A stretch of DNA of 7,954 bases from DATDRS01 sp035291605 (GTDB lineage Bacteria; Chloroflexota; Anaerolineae; Anaerolineales; UBA6663). The stretch is taken from the NCBI GenBank assembly GCA_035291605.1, contig DATDRS010000132.1, positions 1 to 7,954 on the forward strand, read 5' to 3'. Position 1 is the stretch's first letter; each line of letters opens with the position of its first letter. The position numbers and the translations under genes were made by a program. The notes under the pieces were generated by a model, which saw only the letters and a list, made by a program, of their open reading frames with translations, did no database searches and was not told the DNA's origin. Shown here one piece after another: positions 1-6,734 of the stretch.

Positions 1-1
1 T

Positions 2-1879
2 TATCTGGCCGCCACAGCCCGCCCCCATACGCGCGAGGCGCTGGCAGGCCTGCTCTGGGGCGGAATGCCGGAGGCGCAGGCGAGCAAGAACTTGCGCAAC
101 GCCCTCTCGAACTTGCGAGCACTCGTCGGCGATGATCTCACGATTACGCGCGAGGAGGCCGCATTCAAGCGCGACGCCGATTACTGGCTGGACATCGAAG
201 CGTTTCGGGCGGCCCTGACCGAGACGGCGAGCCGGGGCTTGGGCGCCTTCGTCAATGCCGTGGAACTGTACCAGGGGGATTTTCTAGAAGGCTTCTACGT
301 CCCCGAGGCGCTGGCATTCGAGGAATGGATGCTCGGCCAGCGTTCCATCCTCCGGGGGTTGATGATCCAGGCCCTCCACACCCTGGTCAGCAAACATCTG
401 GAGAGCGAAGAATATGCGCCCGGCATTGATTACGCGAACCGGTTGTTGGCCCTGGAACCCTGGCGCGAGGAGACGCACCGCCACTTGATGATTCTGCTGG
501 CGCGCAGCCGCCAGCGCAGCGCCGCCCTCGCTCAGTACGAAACCTGCCGGCGCGTCCTGGCCGAGGAGTTGGGCGTGCCCCCCCTCCAGGAGACGACCGC
601 GCTCTATGAGCGCCTCAAGGCTGCGGCCGCCCCGCCGCCGCACAACCTTCCGCCGCAGCCCACCCCTTTCGTCGGGCGCGAAGCCGAACTCAGTGAGATT
701 GCCCGTTACCTCAAGAACCGAGAAGCCCAATTGCTGACGCTCGTCGGGCCGGGGGGGATGGGGAAAACACGTTTGGCCCTTCAGGCGGCCGCGCGCTGTG
801 TAGAGCCTGAAGTCGCCTTCGACACGGATTTCATGGATGGGGTGTTCTTTGTGCCCCTGGCCGCCGGGATGGAATCGGGCGCGCACTCCACGCTCATCGC
901 CGCCCTGGCCGATGCCTTGTCGTTCTCCTTTCAAGGCCCCGTGCATCCGCAGGCCCAGCTGCTCAACTACCTGCGCGAGAAAAAGATGCTGCTCGTCCTC
1001 GATAACTTTGAGCATCTCGTCGCAGAGGCCCGGCAGTTGGGCGATATTCTGCGGCTTGCGCCGGGCATCAAATTGCTGGTCACCTCGCGGGTACGGCTCA
1101 ACCTGCGCGAGGAATGGGCGCTGGAAGTGGAGGGCCTGGCCTATCCTGAAGCGGGAGACGCCGGGCTGCCTGGGGCCGCCATCGAGGATTACAGCGCCCT
1201 GGCTCTGTTTGTGCAACAGGCGCGGCGGCTGCGGTTGGGGTTTACGCTGGGGCCAGCGGATATTCCGTCCCTGGTGCGCATCTGCCAACTGGTCGAAGGC
1301 GTCCCGTTGGGCATCGAGCTGGCCGCCAGCTGGCTGCGTGTGTTGTCGTGTGCAGAGATTGCCGCCGAAATCGAGCAAGGGTTGGACTTCTTGACCAGCG
1401 CCTTCCAGAACGTGGCGGAGCGCCATCGGAGTCTGCGAGCGGTGTTTGAGCACTCCTGGAATTTGCTCTCGCCGCCGGAGCAGGTTCTGTTCCGGCAGCT
1501 TTCCGCCTTTCGGGGCGGTTTTCAACGCGAAGCGGCTGCCGCCATCGTGGGCGCATCCCTGCCGATGCTGGCCGGGTTGGCCGACAAGTCATTGCTGCGA
1601 CGCACTGCTTCCGGGCGGTACGAAGTCCACGAGTTGCTGCGGCAGTACGCACAGGAAAAGCTGCGCCTGATCCCCGAGGAGCACGAGCGCGTTCACGACC
1701 ACCATTGTCGCTATTACGCCGAGCTGCTGTCGCAGCACCAATCGCAGCTCAAGGGGGAGAACTCGCTGGCGGCGCTGGCGGCGCTGAGTGTGGAGCGTGA
1801 AAACGTGCGCGCGGGCTGGAACTGGGCCGTGGAACACCGCAAGGTGGCCGAGCTGAATCAGTTTATGGATTGCCTGTAG
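2..1879 (+). CDS. SARP/AfsR-like transcriptional regulator with BTAD and NB-ARC (STAND) domains; 5' partial, C-terminus short
   Basis: The frame is open from base 2, so the true start lies before the window; the first internal ATG (65) is inside the conserved winged-helix region (YLAATARPHTREALAGLLWG) and is not the start. In-window residues 1 to about 55 match the end of the DNA-binding winged helix, and about 64-207 match the bacterial transcriptional activation domain (helical, TPR-like). An NB-ARC/AAA-type ATPase follows: Walker A GPGGMGKT (residues 249-256), Walker B LLVLDN (330-335), a GLPL-like motif GVPLGIELAA (from 433) and an MHD-like VHELLRQYA (from 542). Family members are signal-responsive, ATP-dependent transcription switches in the cytoplasm, usually about 900-1100 residues with a long TPR sensor at the end. 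This one stops with TAG at 1877 after ERENVRAGWNWAVEH, where the TPR part should start, followed by an in-frame TGA at 1886. It may be truncated. The target genes and ligand are unknown; it converges on the sugar cluster. Confidence 0.9.
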   Translation, partial: YLAATARPHTREALAGLLWGGMPEAQASKNLRNALSNLRALVGDDLTITREEAAFKRDADYWLDIEAFRAALTETASRGLGAFVNAVELYQGDFLEGFYVPEALAFEEWMLGQRSILRGLMIQALHTLVSKHLESEEYAPGIDYANRLLALEPWREETHRHLMILLARSRQRSAALAQYETCRRVLAEELGVPPLQETTALYERLKAAAAPPPHNLPPQPTPFVGREAELSEIARYLKNREAQLLTLVGPGGMGKTRLALQAAARCVEPEVAFDTDFMDGVFFVPLAAGMESGAHSTLIAALADALSFSFQGPVHPQAQLLNYLREKKMLLVLDNFEHLVAEARQLGDILRLAPGIKLLVTSRVRLNLREEWALEVEGLAYPEAGDAGLPGAAIEDYSALALFVQQARRLRLGFTLGPADIPSLVRICQLVEGVPLGIELAASWLRVLSCAEIAAEIEQGLDFLTSAFQNVAERHRSLRAVFEHSWNLLSPPEQVLFRQLSAFRGGFQREAAAAIVGASLPMLAGLADKSLLRRTASGRYEVHELLRQYAQEKLRLIPEEHERVHDHHCRYYAELLSQHQSQLKGENSLAALAALSVERENVRAGWNWAVEHRKVAELNQFMDCL

Positions 1880-1947
1880 TTGGGATGAGGGGCGACAGCC
1901 GGAAGAGTTCGTCCCCCGTCGCTTGGCGCGCCTTGTCATTCCCGGGT

Positions 1948-3132
1948 CTATTGCTGGCCCAACACCAGATCGAGCCGCATGGCCAGCGGCTCAAGCCGTT
2001 TGCTGATTGCGGCTTCCAGGTCGAGCGCAGGATTCGACAGCACGTCGGTCCACAACGATCCCAACTCGCGTGTCAGGCGGTCCTCCATCAGCCCCCACGA
2101 ACGGGTGACCGGGAATGAGCGCCCGGTGCGGAGGCCGGCAATGGCCAGTTGCCAGAGGGGATCGGCGGAGAATGGCGGCGCTTCCCAGGCATCGAGCCGG
2201 GCCGGGAGCAGGCCCAGACGCTGGGGGTAGGAGATCTGAGCCGGGGTCCGGGTGAGAAACTGGATCAGTTGCAGAGCCGCCTCCGTCTGGCGGGTGTGCT
2301 TCCAAACGACCAGAAACGATCCACCCACGAACGACGGGCCGGGCGGCAGCGCCACGCCGACCTGATCGGCCAGGCCATGCTGGTGCATCGCCGCAAACAG
2401 CCACGGGCCTGAAATGGTCAAAGCGGTTTCCGGGTCCGATAGAAACTGGTCGTCAGGCTCAAGGCCATTCAGATGGCGGACGTGTGGCGCTAGGAAACGG
2501 CCCAGCGCAAGATAGGCGCGCAGCCCGGCGCGCGCCGCAGGCTGACTGAAAAGTGTGCGCTTGCCGTCGGGGGTGACAAAGTCGCCGCCTGCGCCCCATA
2601 CCCAACTCGCCACGTTCAACAGAGTCGTATGGGTGTGGCCGGTCGGCACGGTCCACGGGACTTTGATTCCGCTCGCCTGGAGGCGACTCAACGTCTCGTC
2701 GAACTGTCCGGCCGTGTTGAAGGCGGTTTGTTCGTCCACTCCGGCGCGCTCGAGCAAATCGCGGCGATAGAACAGCAGACGCGCGCCCGTGAACCAGGGC
2801 ATCGCCCACATCTGCGGCTGATTGACGACGCGCCCGCCATTCCAGGTCGAAGGCAGAAAGTCACCCGGCTCGCCCAGGGCTGCCAGCTTCTGCTCTTCGA
2901 AGGGGCGCAGAGCATTCATGGCCACCAGGTCGCCCAGCCAGGTGCTCCCGATTTCCGAGACATCCGGGCCATCGCCGTAGAGCCCCACCTTCACCAGATC
3001 GCTCCAGGCGGTGTCCCACGTCAGCCGCCGCAGGCGGACATGGACCTGTCGTTCTGTTTCGAATTGATCGAGGAGCGGCTGAATACCGGAAGGGCTATCG
3101 GCCATGACGGAGAATTCGAGTTCCTGGGGCAT
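1948..3132 (-). CDS. Family 1 solute-binding protein homologue without signal peptide (possible cytoplasmic sugar sensor)
   Basis: This 394-residue protein has the fold signature of family 1 sugar-binding proteins of ABC importers. It shows an N-terminal strand with a helix (LEFSVMADS, then PLLDQFE), the GPDVSEIGSTW segment (55-65), the hallmark ALTISGPWLF (237-246), and the C-terminal stretch VGGSFLVVWK...AALQLIQFLT...GLLPAR (269-312). The mature fold begins at residue 5, so there is no hydrophobic signal peptide and no lipobox. An in-frame TAA lies 12 bases before the ATG and the upstream gene ends only 52 bases away, so no longer N-terminus fits. No clear Shine-Dalgarno precedes the ATG; a TAAAAT box lies at a distance that would suit a leaderless transcript. 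It is the last gene of the minus-strand cluster, after the GH3 gene, and is tail to tail with the STAND regulator. The binding fold is well supported. A cytoplasmic location follows from the missing export signal. A sensing or sugar-buffering role is inference. Confidence 0.87.
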   Translation of the reverse strand: MPQELEFSVMADSPSGIQPLLDQFETERQVHVRLRRLTWDTAWSDLVKVGLYGDGPDVSEIGSTWLGDLVAMNALRPFEEQKLAALGEPGDFLPSTWNGGRVVNQPQMWAMPWFTGARLLFYRRDLLERAGVDEQTAFNTAGQFDETLSRLQASGIKVPWTVPTGHTHTTLLNVASWVWGAGGDFVTPDGKRTLFSQPAARAGLRAYLALGRFLAPHVRHLNGLEPDDQFLSDPETALTISGPWLFAAMHQHGLADQVGVALPPGPSFVGGSFLVVWKHTRQTEAALQLIQFLTRTPAQISYPQRLGLLPARLDAWEAPPFSADPLWQLAIAGLRTGRSFPVTRSWGLMEDRLTRELGSLWTDVLSNPALDLEAAISKRLEPLAMRLDLVLGQQ

Positions 3133-3138
3133 GAGGCT

Positions 3139-3144
3139 ATTTTA
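3139..3144 (-). promoter_or_regulatory. Possible -10 box for a leaderless transcript of the signal-less binding protein gene
   Basis: On the minus strand TAAAAT (3144 to 3139) matches the TANNNT -10 pattern and ends 6 bases before the ATG at 3132. A transcript starting 7 bases after the box would begin at the A of this ATG. No Shine-Dalgarno lies between the box and the ATG, which fits leaderless translation. No good -35 element is seen 16-18 bases upstream. The gap to the GH3 stop is only 52 bases, so readthrough from the operon is an equally good explanation. Confidence 0.25.
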
Positions 3145-3184
3145 TCTCACACCGCTCGCCGCGCCGACCGCCGCTCAAATGCTT

Positions 3185-4762
3185 CTACCTGCCCGGCATG
3201 GAAACCGGCAACTGCCCGGCGAAGGGGACCTGACCAAACAGAGCCTGCGCCAGCGCCTCCATGGCCGGCGGCTGGATGCTGTACACGCACACATAGGTTG
3301 GCGCAGTCGGGTAAGCCAGCCCATCGTAAGGCATTCGCAGCGCCACCGCGACCATGCCAACGTCGTCGTTGAGCAGAGCGTTGACCAGCGCCGCCTGGCC
3401 GGGATGCACCGTCGCGTTGATGGTGCCGACGACGACTAAAGCGTAACGGCTCAGCTGCGCGCGCAGGGCCTCCACGTCCGCCTCGGAGGGGTTCAGCGGC
3501 ATGATGAATTCGTCTACCGGCGCGTGGTGTCGGCGCAACGCTTGAGCGAGGGAAGGCGTGATGTACGACGAGGTATCCGCCGGCGTCAGGTCGGCGGGAT
3601 GGGGCACGACGGCAGCCAGGCGCGCTTCGGGGGCGAGGCGCAAGGGTAACCGTCCAGCCGTATCGCGCACCAGCGTCACCGCGCGCGAGGCCACCTCCAG
3701 CGCCAGCGCCCGATGTTCCGCACATCCCACGACATCGAGGGAGGGTTGCGGATGTTGGGCCAGCCAGCGTTTGAGGGCCAGCACGCGCTGGGCTGAAGCC
3801 AGCACCTCCTCCGGCGAGAGCAGGGCGCGCCGGACCGCCTGCAACGCTCCGGCGTAAACGGCGCGCTGCTCGGCGGTGGTGTGGTTCAGGATGAGCAGAT
3901 CCACCCCGGCCGAGAGCGCGGCGATGGCGTCAATGACCAGCCCCGGCCCTTGCTCGATAGCCCGCATATCCAGCGCGTCGCTGACAATCACGCCCGCGAA
4001 GCCTAACTCCTCCCGCAACAATCCCCGCAGGATTCTCGGCGAGAGCGTGGCGGGTAAATTCAAGCCGTCGTGGAGCGCTGGCAGGGCGATGTGAGCGGTC
4101 ATGACGAGGCGCACCCCGGCCCGCACGGCAGCCGCAAAAGGGGGCAGCTCGACTCGGCGCAGGCGAGCCATGTCGTGGAGCACGATAGGCGTGCCGTCGT
4201 GCGAGTCGAGCGTGGTGTCGCCGTGACCGGGAAAGTGTTTGGCTGTTGCCGCTACCCCAGCCGCCTGTATGCCTCTGATCTTCGCGGCGCTCAGGCGAGC
4301 GACCAGTCGAGGATCTTCGCCGAACGAGCGTGTGCCCACCACCGGGTTCTGGGGGTTGATGATCACATCGCAGACGGGTGCGAAATTGACATTGATGCCC
4401 ATGGCCGCCAATTCGCGTCCAATGGCCGTACCGACCCGTTGGGCCAAATCTTCGGAACCGGTCGCGCCCAGCGCCAGATTGCCCGGGAAGGGCGTTGGCC
4501 CATTGCCGAGGGCCATGAGCTGCCCGCCTTCCTGATCCGCAGCCACGAGGAGGGGCGGCTGACCGGTCTCGGCCGCGGCCTGCTGCAAGGCGGCGGTGAG
4601 TGTCCTTACCTGCGCCGGATTCTCGACGTTGAGCGCGCGAAAGAGCGCGACGCCGCCGACGTGCTGGCGCTTCAGCGCGGCCAGAATTTCGGCCGAGGGC
4701 TCGATGCCGGCAAAGCTCAGCATGAGCTTCTGGCCGATGGCTTGCTCTACACCTGGAGGCAT
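3185..4762 (-). CDS. nagZ: Glycoside hydrolase family 3, beta-N-acetylhexosaminidase (NagZ type)
   Basis: The product is 525 residues from the ATG at 4762. A GTG at 4789 would add nine residues, but it has no ribosome-binding site, whereas GGAAGAG precedes the ATG. The N-terminal TIM barrel (to about residue 340) carries DQEGG (76-80), SFGEDP (146-151) and the NagZ signature KHFPGHGDTTLDSH (175-188). Asp186 and His188 would form the general acid/base dyad, and Asp262 in IVSDALDM is the expected nucleophile. The signature separates NagZ-type enzymes from GH3 beta-glucosidases. A C-terminal alpha/beta domain (about 350-525) ends in the typical GQLPVSMPG; this two-domain form resembles the Bacillus subtilis enzyme. 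The expected reaction removes non-reducing N-acetylglucosamine from muropeptides or chito-oligosaccharides, by a retaining mechanism. No signal peptide is visible, so it should act in the cytoplasm on sugar brought in by the upstream transporter. Activity on other beta-glycosides or phosphorolysis, known for some relatives, cannot be excluded. Confidence 0.9.
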   Translation of the reverse strand: MPPGVEQAIGQKLMLSFAGIEPSAEILAALKRQHVGGVALFRALNVENPAQVRTLTAALQQAAAETGQPPLLVAADQEGGQLMALGNGPTPFPGNLALGATGSEDLAQRVGTAIGRELAAMGINVNFAPVCDVIINPQNPVVGTRSFGEDPRLVARLSAAKIRGIQAAGVAATAKHFPGHGDTTLDSHDGTPIVLHDMARLRRVELPPFAAAVRAGVRLVMTAHIALPALHDGLNLPATLSPRILRGLLREELGFAGVIVSDALDMRAIEQGPGLVIDAIAALSAGVDLLILNHTTAEQRAVYAGALQAVRRALLSPEEVLASAQRVLALKRWLAQHPQPSLDVVGCAEHRALALEVASRAVTLVRDTAGRLPLRLAPEARLAAVVPHPADLTPADTSSYITPSLAQALRRHHAPVDEFIMPLNPSEADVEALRAQLSRYALVVVGTINATVHPGQAALVNALLNDDVGMVAVALRMPYDGLAYPTAPTYVCVYSIQPPAMEALAQALFGQVPFAGQLPVSMPGR

Positions 4763-4812
4763 TGATCTCTTCCGGGCGCTCGTCGTCACGGCAGGCCAGC
4801 CGCATCTGCCTG

Positions 4813-4837
4813 CCCGCCGTTGATTCGAGCGGCAGGG
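4813..4837 (-). other. Candidate stem-loop between permease and GH3 genes
   Basis: CCCGCCG (4813-4819) pairs with CGGC-A-GGG (4830-4837) around a 10-base loop, with one bulged A. It lies in the 126-base gap (4790-4915) between the permease stop and the GTG that precedes the GH3 ATG. No T-run follows on either strand, so it is not a standard intrinsic terminator; it could be a processing or stability element, or chance in GC-rich DNA. I saw no convincing promoter elsewhere in this gap. Confidence 0.25.
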
Positions 4838-4915
4838 TCAGACTCTTTTGGAGGCCCCGGCTAAGCCATGCGCGCCGATGGGAGCGGTTTTGGCCGATTC
4901 CTTACGCGCGCCGCC

Positions 4916-5794
4916 TTAGCCTTTCACCGCGCCGGCCAGGCCGCGAATGAATTGCCGCTGCAGCGCAATGAAAAAGAGCAGAATCGGGATGACGGTCATG
5001 GTCACGCCCGCGGCGACGCCGCGAAAATCCGAGGTGAACATGCCTTGCAGGGCTGCCAGCCCGACGGGTAAGGTCATCTGCTCGCGCGTGTGCAGCATCA
5101 GCGAGGGCCAGAAGAAATCATTCCACGAATTGACGAACGTGAAGATGGCGACGGTGGCGAGCGAGGGGCGAACGACCGGCAGCAAGACATCCCACCAGAG
5201 GCGCAGCTCGCTCGCGCCATCCATCTTCGCGGCGTCAATTAGATCGTTGGGCACGGTCTTGAACGCCTGCCGCAGTAGGAAGATGTTGAACACGCTCGAA
5301 ATATTCGGCAGGATCAACGCGGGGAGTGAGTCGTAATAATGAAAAACATTGACGGCGAGGATAAAACTGGGGATGTAGGTGAGCTGGGCCGGCACGATGA
5401 GCGTCGCCAGGAGCAAGTAGAAAATCGCCTCGCGCCCTGGGAACTTCATCTTGGCGAGCGGATACGCCGCGAGCGAAGTGACCAGCACGTTGAATCCCGT
5501 CGTGCACACGGCCACGGTGATGCTATTCAAGAAAAAGCGCCCGATCGGGAGTTGATTCCAGACCCGGACAAAGTTGGCCAGGGTCGGATCGCGAGGGATG
5601 AGCTGCGGCGGCGTGGAATAGACGGCATCGTTTGGCCCTTTGAAGGCCGTGAGAAAAATCCAGAGGAAAGGCAGAATCGTCACAAAGCTCAGCAGGCAGA
5701 GCAGGAGGTACCAAAAGATCTTTTCTGAGATCTGGCTGCGTGCGCGCGTGCGCACTGCGAGGGCCGGATTCGTTATGGTTCGCGCTTGCGCCAT
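4916..5794 (-). CDS. Carbohydrate ABC transporter permease, MalG-like (CUT1 family)
   Basis: This 292-residue inner-membrane protein is of usual length for the family. It starts with a short basic cytoplasmic tail, then a first membrane segment (about 27-50, YLLLCLLSFVTILPFLWIFL). Five further hydrophobic segments follow, at about 88-112, 122-145, 157-175, 208-230 and 260-280. The cytoplasmic EAA loop IDAAKMDGASELRLWWDVLLP (186-206) docks onto the transport ATPase. The segment NSITVAVCTTGFNVLVTSLAAYPLAKMKF is split by the family's typical ALAKM-like turn. Its ATG overlaps the stop of the upstream permease by one base (TGATG), which suggests translational coupling and equal amounts of the two subunits. 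It would form the heterodimeric channel with the 5794-6729 product and receive sugar from the exported binding protein. The substrate cannot be read from the permease; the GH3 neighbour hints at an amino-sugar oligosaccharide. Confidence 0.93.
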   Translation of the reverse strand: MAQARTITNPALAVRTRARSQISEKIFWYLLLCLLSFVTILPFLWIFLTAFKGPNDAVYSTPPQLIPRDPTLANFVRVWNQLPIGRFFLNSITVAVCTTGFNVLVTSLAAYPLAKMKFPGREAIFYLLLATLIVPAQLTYIPSFILAVNVFHYYDSLPALILPNISSVFNIFLLRQAFKTVPNDLIDAAKMDGASELRLWWDVLLPVVRPSLATVAIFTFVNSWNDFFWPSLMLHTREQMTLPVGLAALQGMFTSDFRGVAAGVTMTVIPILLFFIALQRQFIRGLAGAVKG

Positions 5795-6729
5795 CAGTCG
5801 GCCTCCACCCCTCGTTCGAGCAGGCGAACATTCATCATGGAAAACACCAGCGTAATGACCAGCAGGACGATGGCGATCGCCGACGCATATCCCGCATGGG
5901 TCAGCCTGAATGCCTGCCTCCAGAGGTAAAACACCATCGTCACACCGCTGTCCAGAATGCCGCCGGTACGGTTGGTGAGAATATAGATTTCATCGAACAC
6001 TTTGAGCGCAGCCAGACTCGAGATCACGGCGACGAACACGATCTGCGGCCGGAGGCCGGGCAGACTGATATACCAGTGCTTTTGAAAATTATTGCAGCCA
6101 TCGATCAGCGCGGCATCGTACAATTCTTCCGGAATGTTCTGCAGCCCGGCGAGAAAGATCACTGCGTAATAGCCCACCCCGGCCCAGACGGTCAGCAGGA
6201 TCGCGATCGGCAAAATGTAGGCCGGCTCAGCGAGCCACTGGACTGGCTCGGTGAGGAGGCCCAGCGGGACGAGAAAGCCGTTAACCAGTCCGCCGTTGAC
6301 GTCAAACAGCCAACGCCAGGTAATGCCGATGGCAATGCTGCCGCTGACGGCGGGGATATAGTACAACGCGCGAAAGACGTGGATGCCGCGCAGGTTACGA
6401 TTGACGATGATGGCCAGGAGGATGGAAAGGGCGATCAGAGTCGGCGTTGCGATTAAGTAAATGAACGAGTTCTTCAATGCCCGCCAGAAGGTCGGGTCTT
6501 GCGCCAACTGTTGATAGTTCTTCAGACCGACCCACTTCGGCGGCGTCACAATGTCGTACTCCGTAAAGCTGTAGAAGACGACGGCCACAATGGGGTACAG
6601 AATAAAGACCACGGTCACGAGCAGCGCCGGCGTGAGAAAAAGGTATGGCGTGAGAGAAAATTTTTTGGTCACAAGGGGTCTCGGGCTGCCCCGGCCCTCT
6701 CCCGCTTGGGGAGAGGGCTGGGTGAGCAT
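5794..6729 (-). CDS. Carbohydrate ABC transporter permease, MalF/UgpA-like (CUT1 family)
   Basis: This is the first membrane subunit of the importer, with about six membrane segments; the first is PYLFLTPALLVTVVFILYPI (28-47). The EAA loop YDAALIDGCNNFQKHWYISLP (204-224) contacts the ATPase. The segment FRALYYIPAVSGSIAIGITWRWLFD (119-143) is typical of UgpA-like subunits. The start is uncertain. The ATG at 6729 lies 5 bases after the binding-protein stop, with a weak AGTAGG before it, and gives 311 residues. However, residues 1-19 (MLTQPSPQAGEGRGSPRPL) are encoded by a palindromic repeat and look like translated non-coding DNA. A GTG at 6672 gives a 292-residue protein starting MTKKFSLTPYLF, which resembles family N-termini better but has no clear ribosome-binding site. 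I give the longer form and consider the two about equally likely. The gene overlaps the next permease by one base. Confidence 0.92.
   Translation of the reverse strand: MLTQPSPQAGEGRGSPRPLVTKKFSLTPYLFLTPALLVTVVFILYPIVAVVFYSFTEYDIVTPPKWVGLKNYQQLAQDPTFWRALKNSFIYLIATPTLIALSILLAIIVNRNLRGIHVFRALYYIPAVSGSIAIGITWRWLFDVNGGLVNGFLVPLGLLTEPVQWLAEPAYILPIAILLTVWAGVGYYAVIFLAGLQNIPEELYDAALIDGCNNFQKHWYISLPGLRPQIVFVAVISSLAALKVFDEIYILTNRTGGILDSGVTMVFYLWRQAFRLTHAGYASAIAIVLLVITLVFSMMNVRLLERGVEAD
6690..6722. repeat. REP-like palindromic repeat (stem-loop) between binding-protein and permease genes
   Basis: A perfect 10-base inverted repeat, GCCCTCTCCC (6694-6703) and GGGAGAGGGC (6709-6718), surrounds a 5-base loop. 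After one mismatch (6693/6719) it extends with CCC (6690-6692) against GGG (6720-6722). The CTCACCC...CCCTCTCCCC...GGGAGAGGG layout resembles a dispersed intergenic palindrome seen in many GC-rich bacterial genomes; that resemblance is from memory, not from a search. It lies just after the binding-protein stop, where a hairpin can shield the upstream message from 3' decay or dampen readthrough, as REP sequences do between malE and malF. There is no T-run on the minus strand directly after the stem, so it is not a classical intrinsic terminator. Confidence 0.7.
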
Positions 6730-6734
6730 CGTGC

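Noticed and set aside
284..1525. Long minus-strand open frame (413 codons) opposite the regulator
   Set aside because: It lies wholly opposite a gene with clear BTAD and NB-ARC motifs, its product is rich in Gln, Arg and Gly with no recognisable domain, and GC-rich genes often leave such open antisense frames.
1886..1946. Intrinsic terminator between the convergent genes
   Set aside because: The gap contains CCCGGG and imperfect GGGGCGAC/GTCCCCC complementarity but no stable stem with a T-run on either strand.
4763..4789. GTG at 4789 as the GH3 start
   Set aside because: No Shine-Dalgarno precedes it, whereas GGAAGAG precedes the ATG at 4762, and the extra nine residues look unrelated to the family fold.
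3930..4805. Second minus-strand frame of 291 codons overlapping the GH3 gene
   Set aside because: It is an Arg/Ala/Gly-rich alternative frame of a gene whose real frame contains intact catalytic motifs; no frameshift in the GH3 gene is needed.
4791..4813. Inverted repeat GCAGGC/GCCTGC before the GH3 start as a possible operator
   Set aside because: Only six bases pair across an 11-base spacer; this is common by chance in such GC-rich sequence and does not match a LacI- or ROK-type operator that I recognise.
5740..6456. Plus-strand open frame (238 codons) opposite the two permeases
   Set aside because: The product is charged, low in hydrophobic residues and without domain signals, as expected for the antisense of membrane-protein genes.
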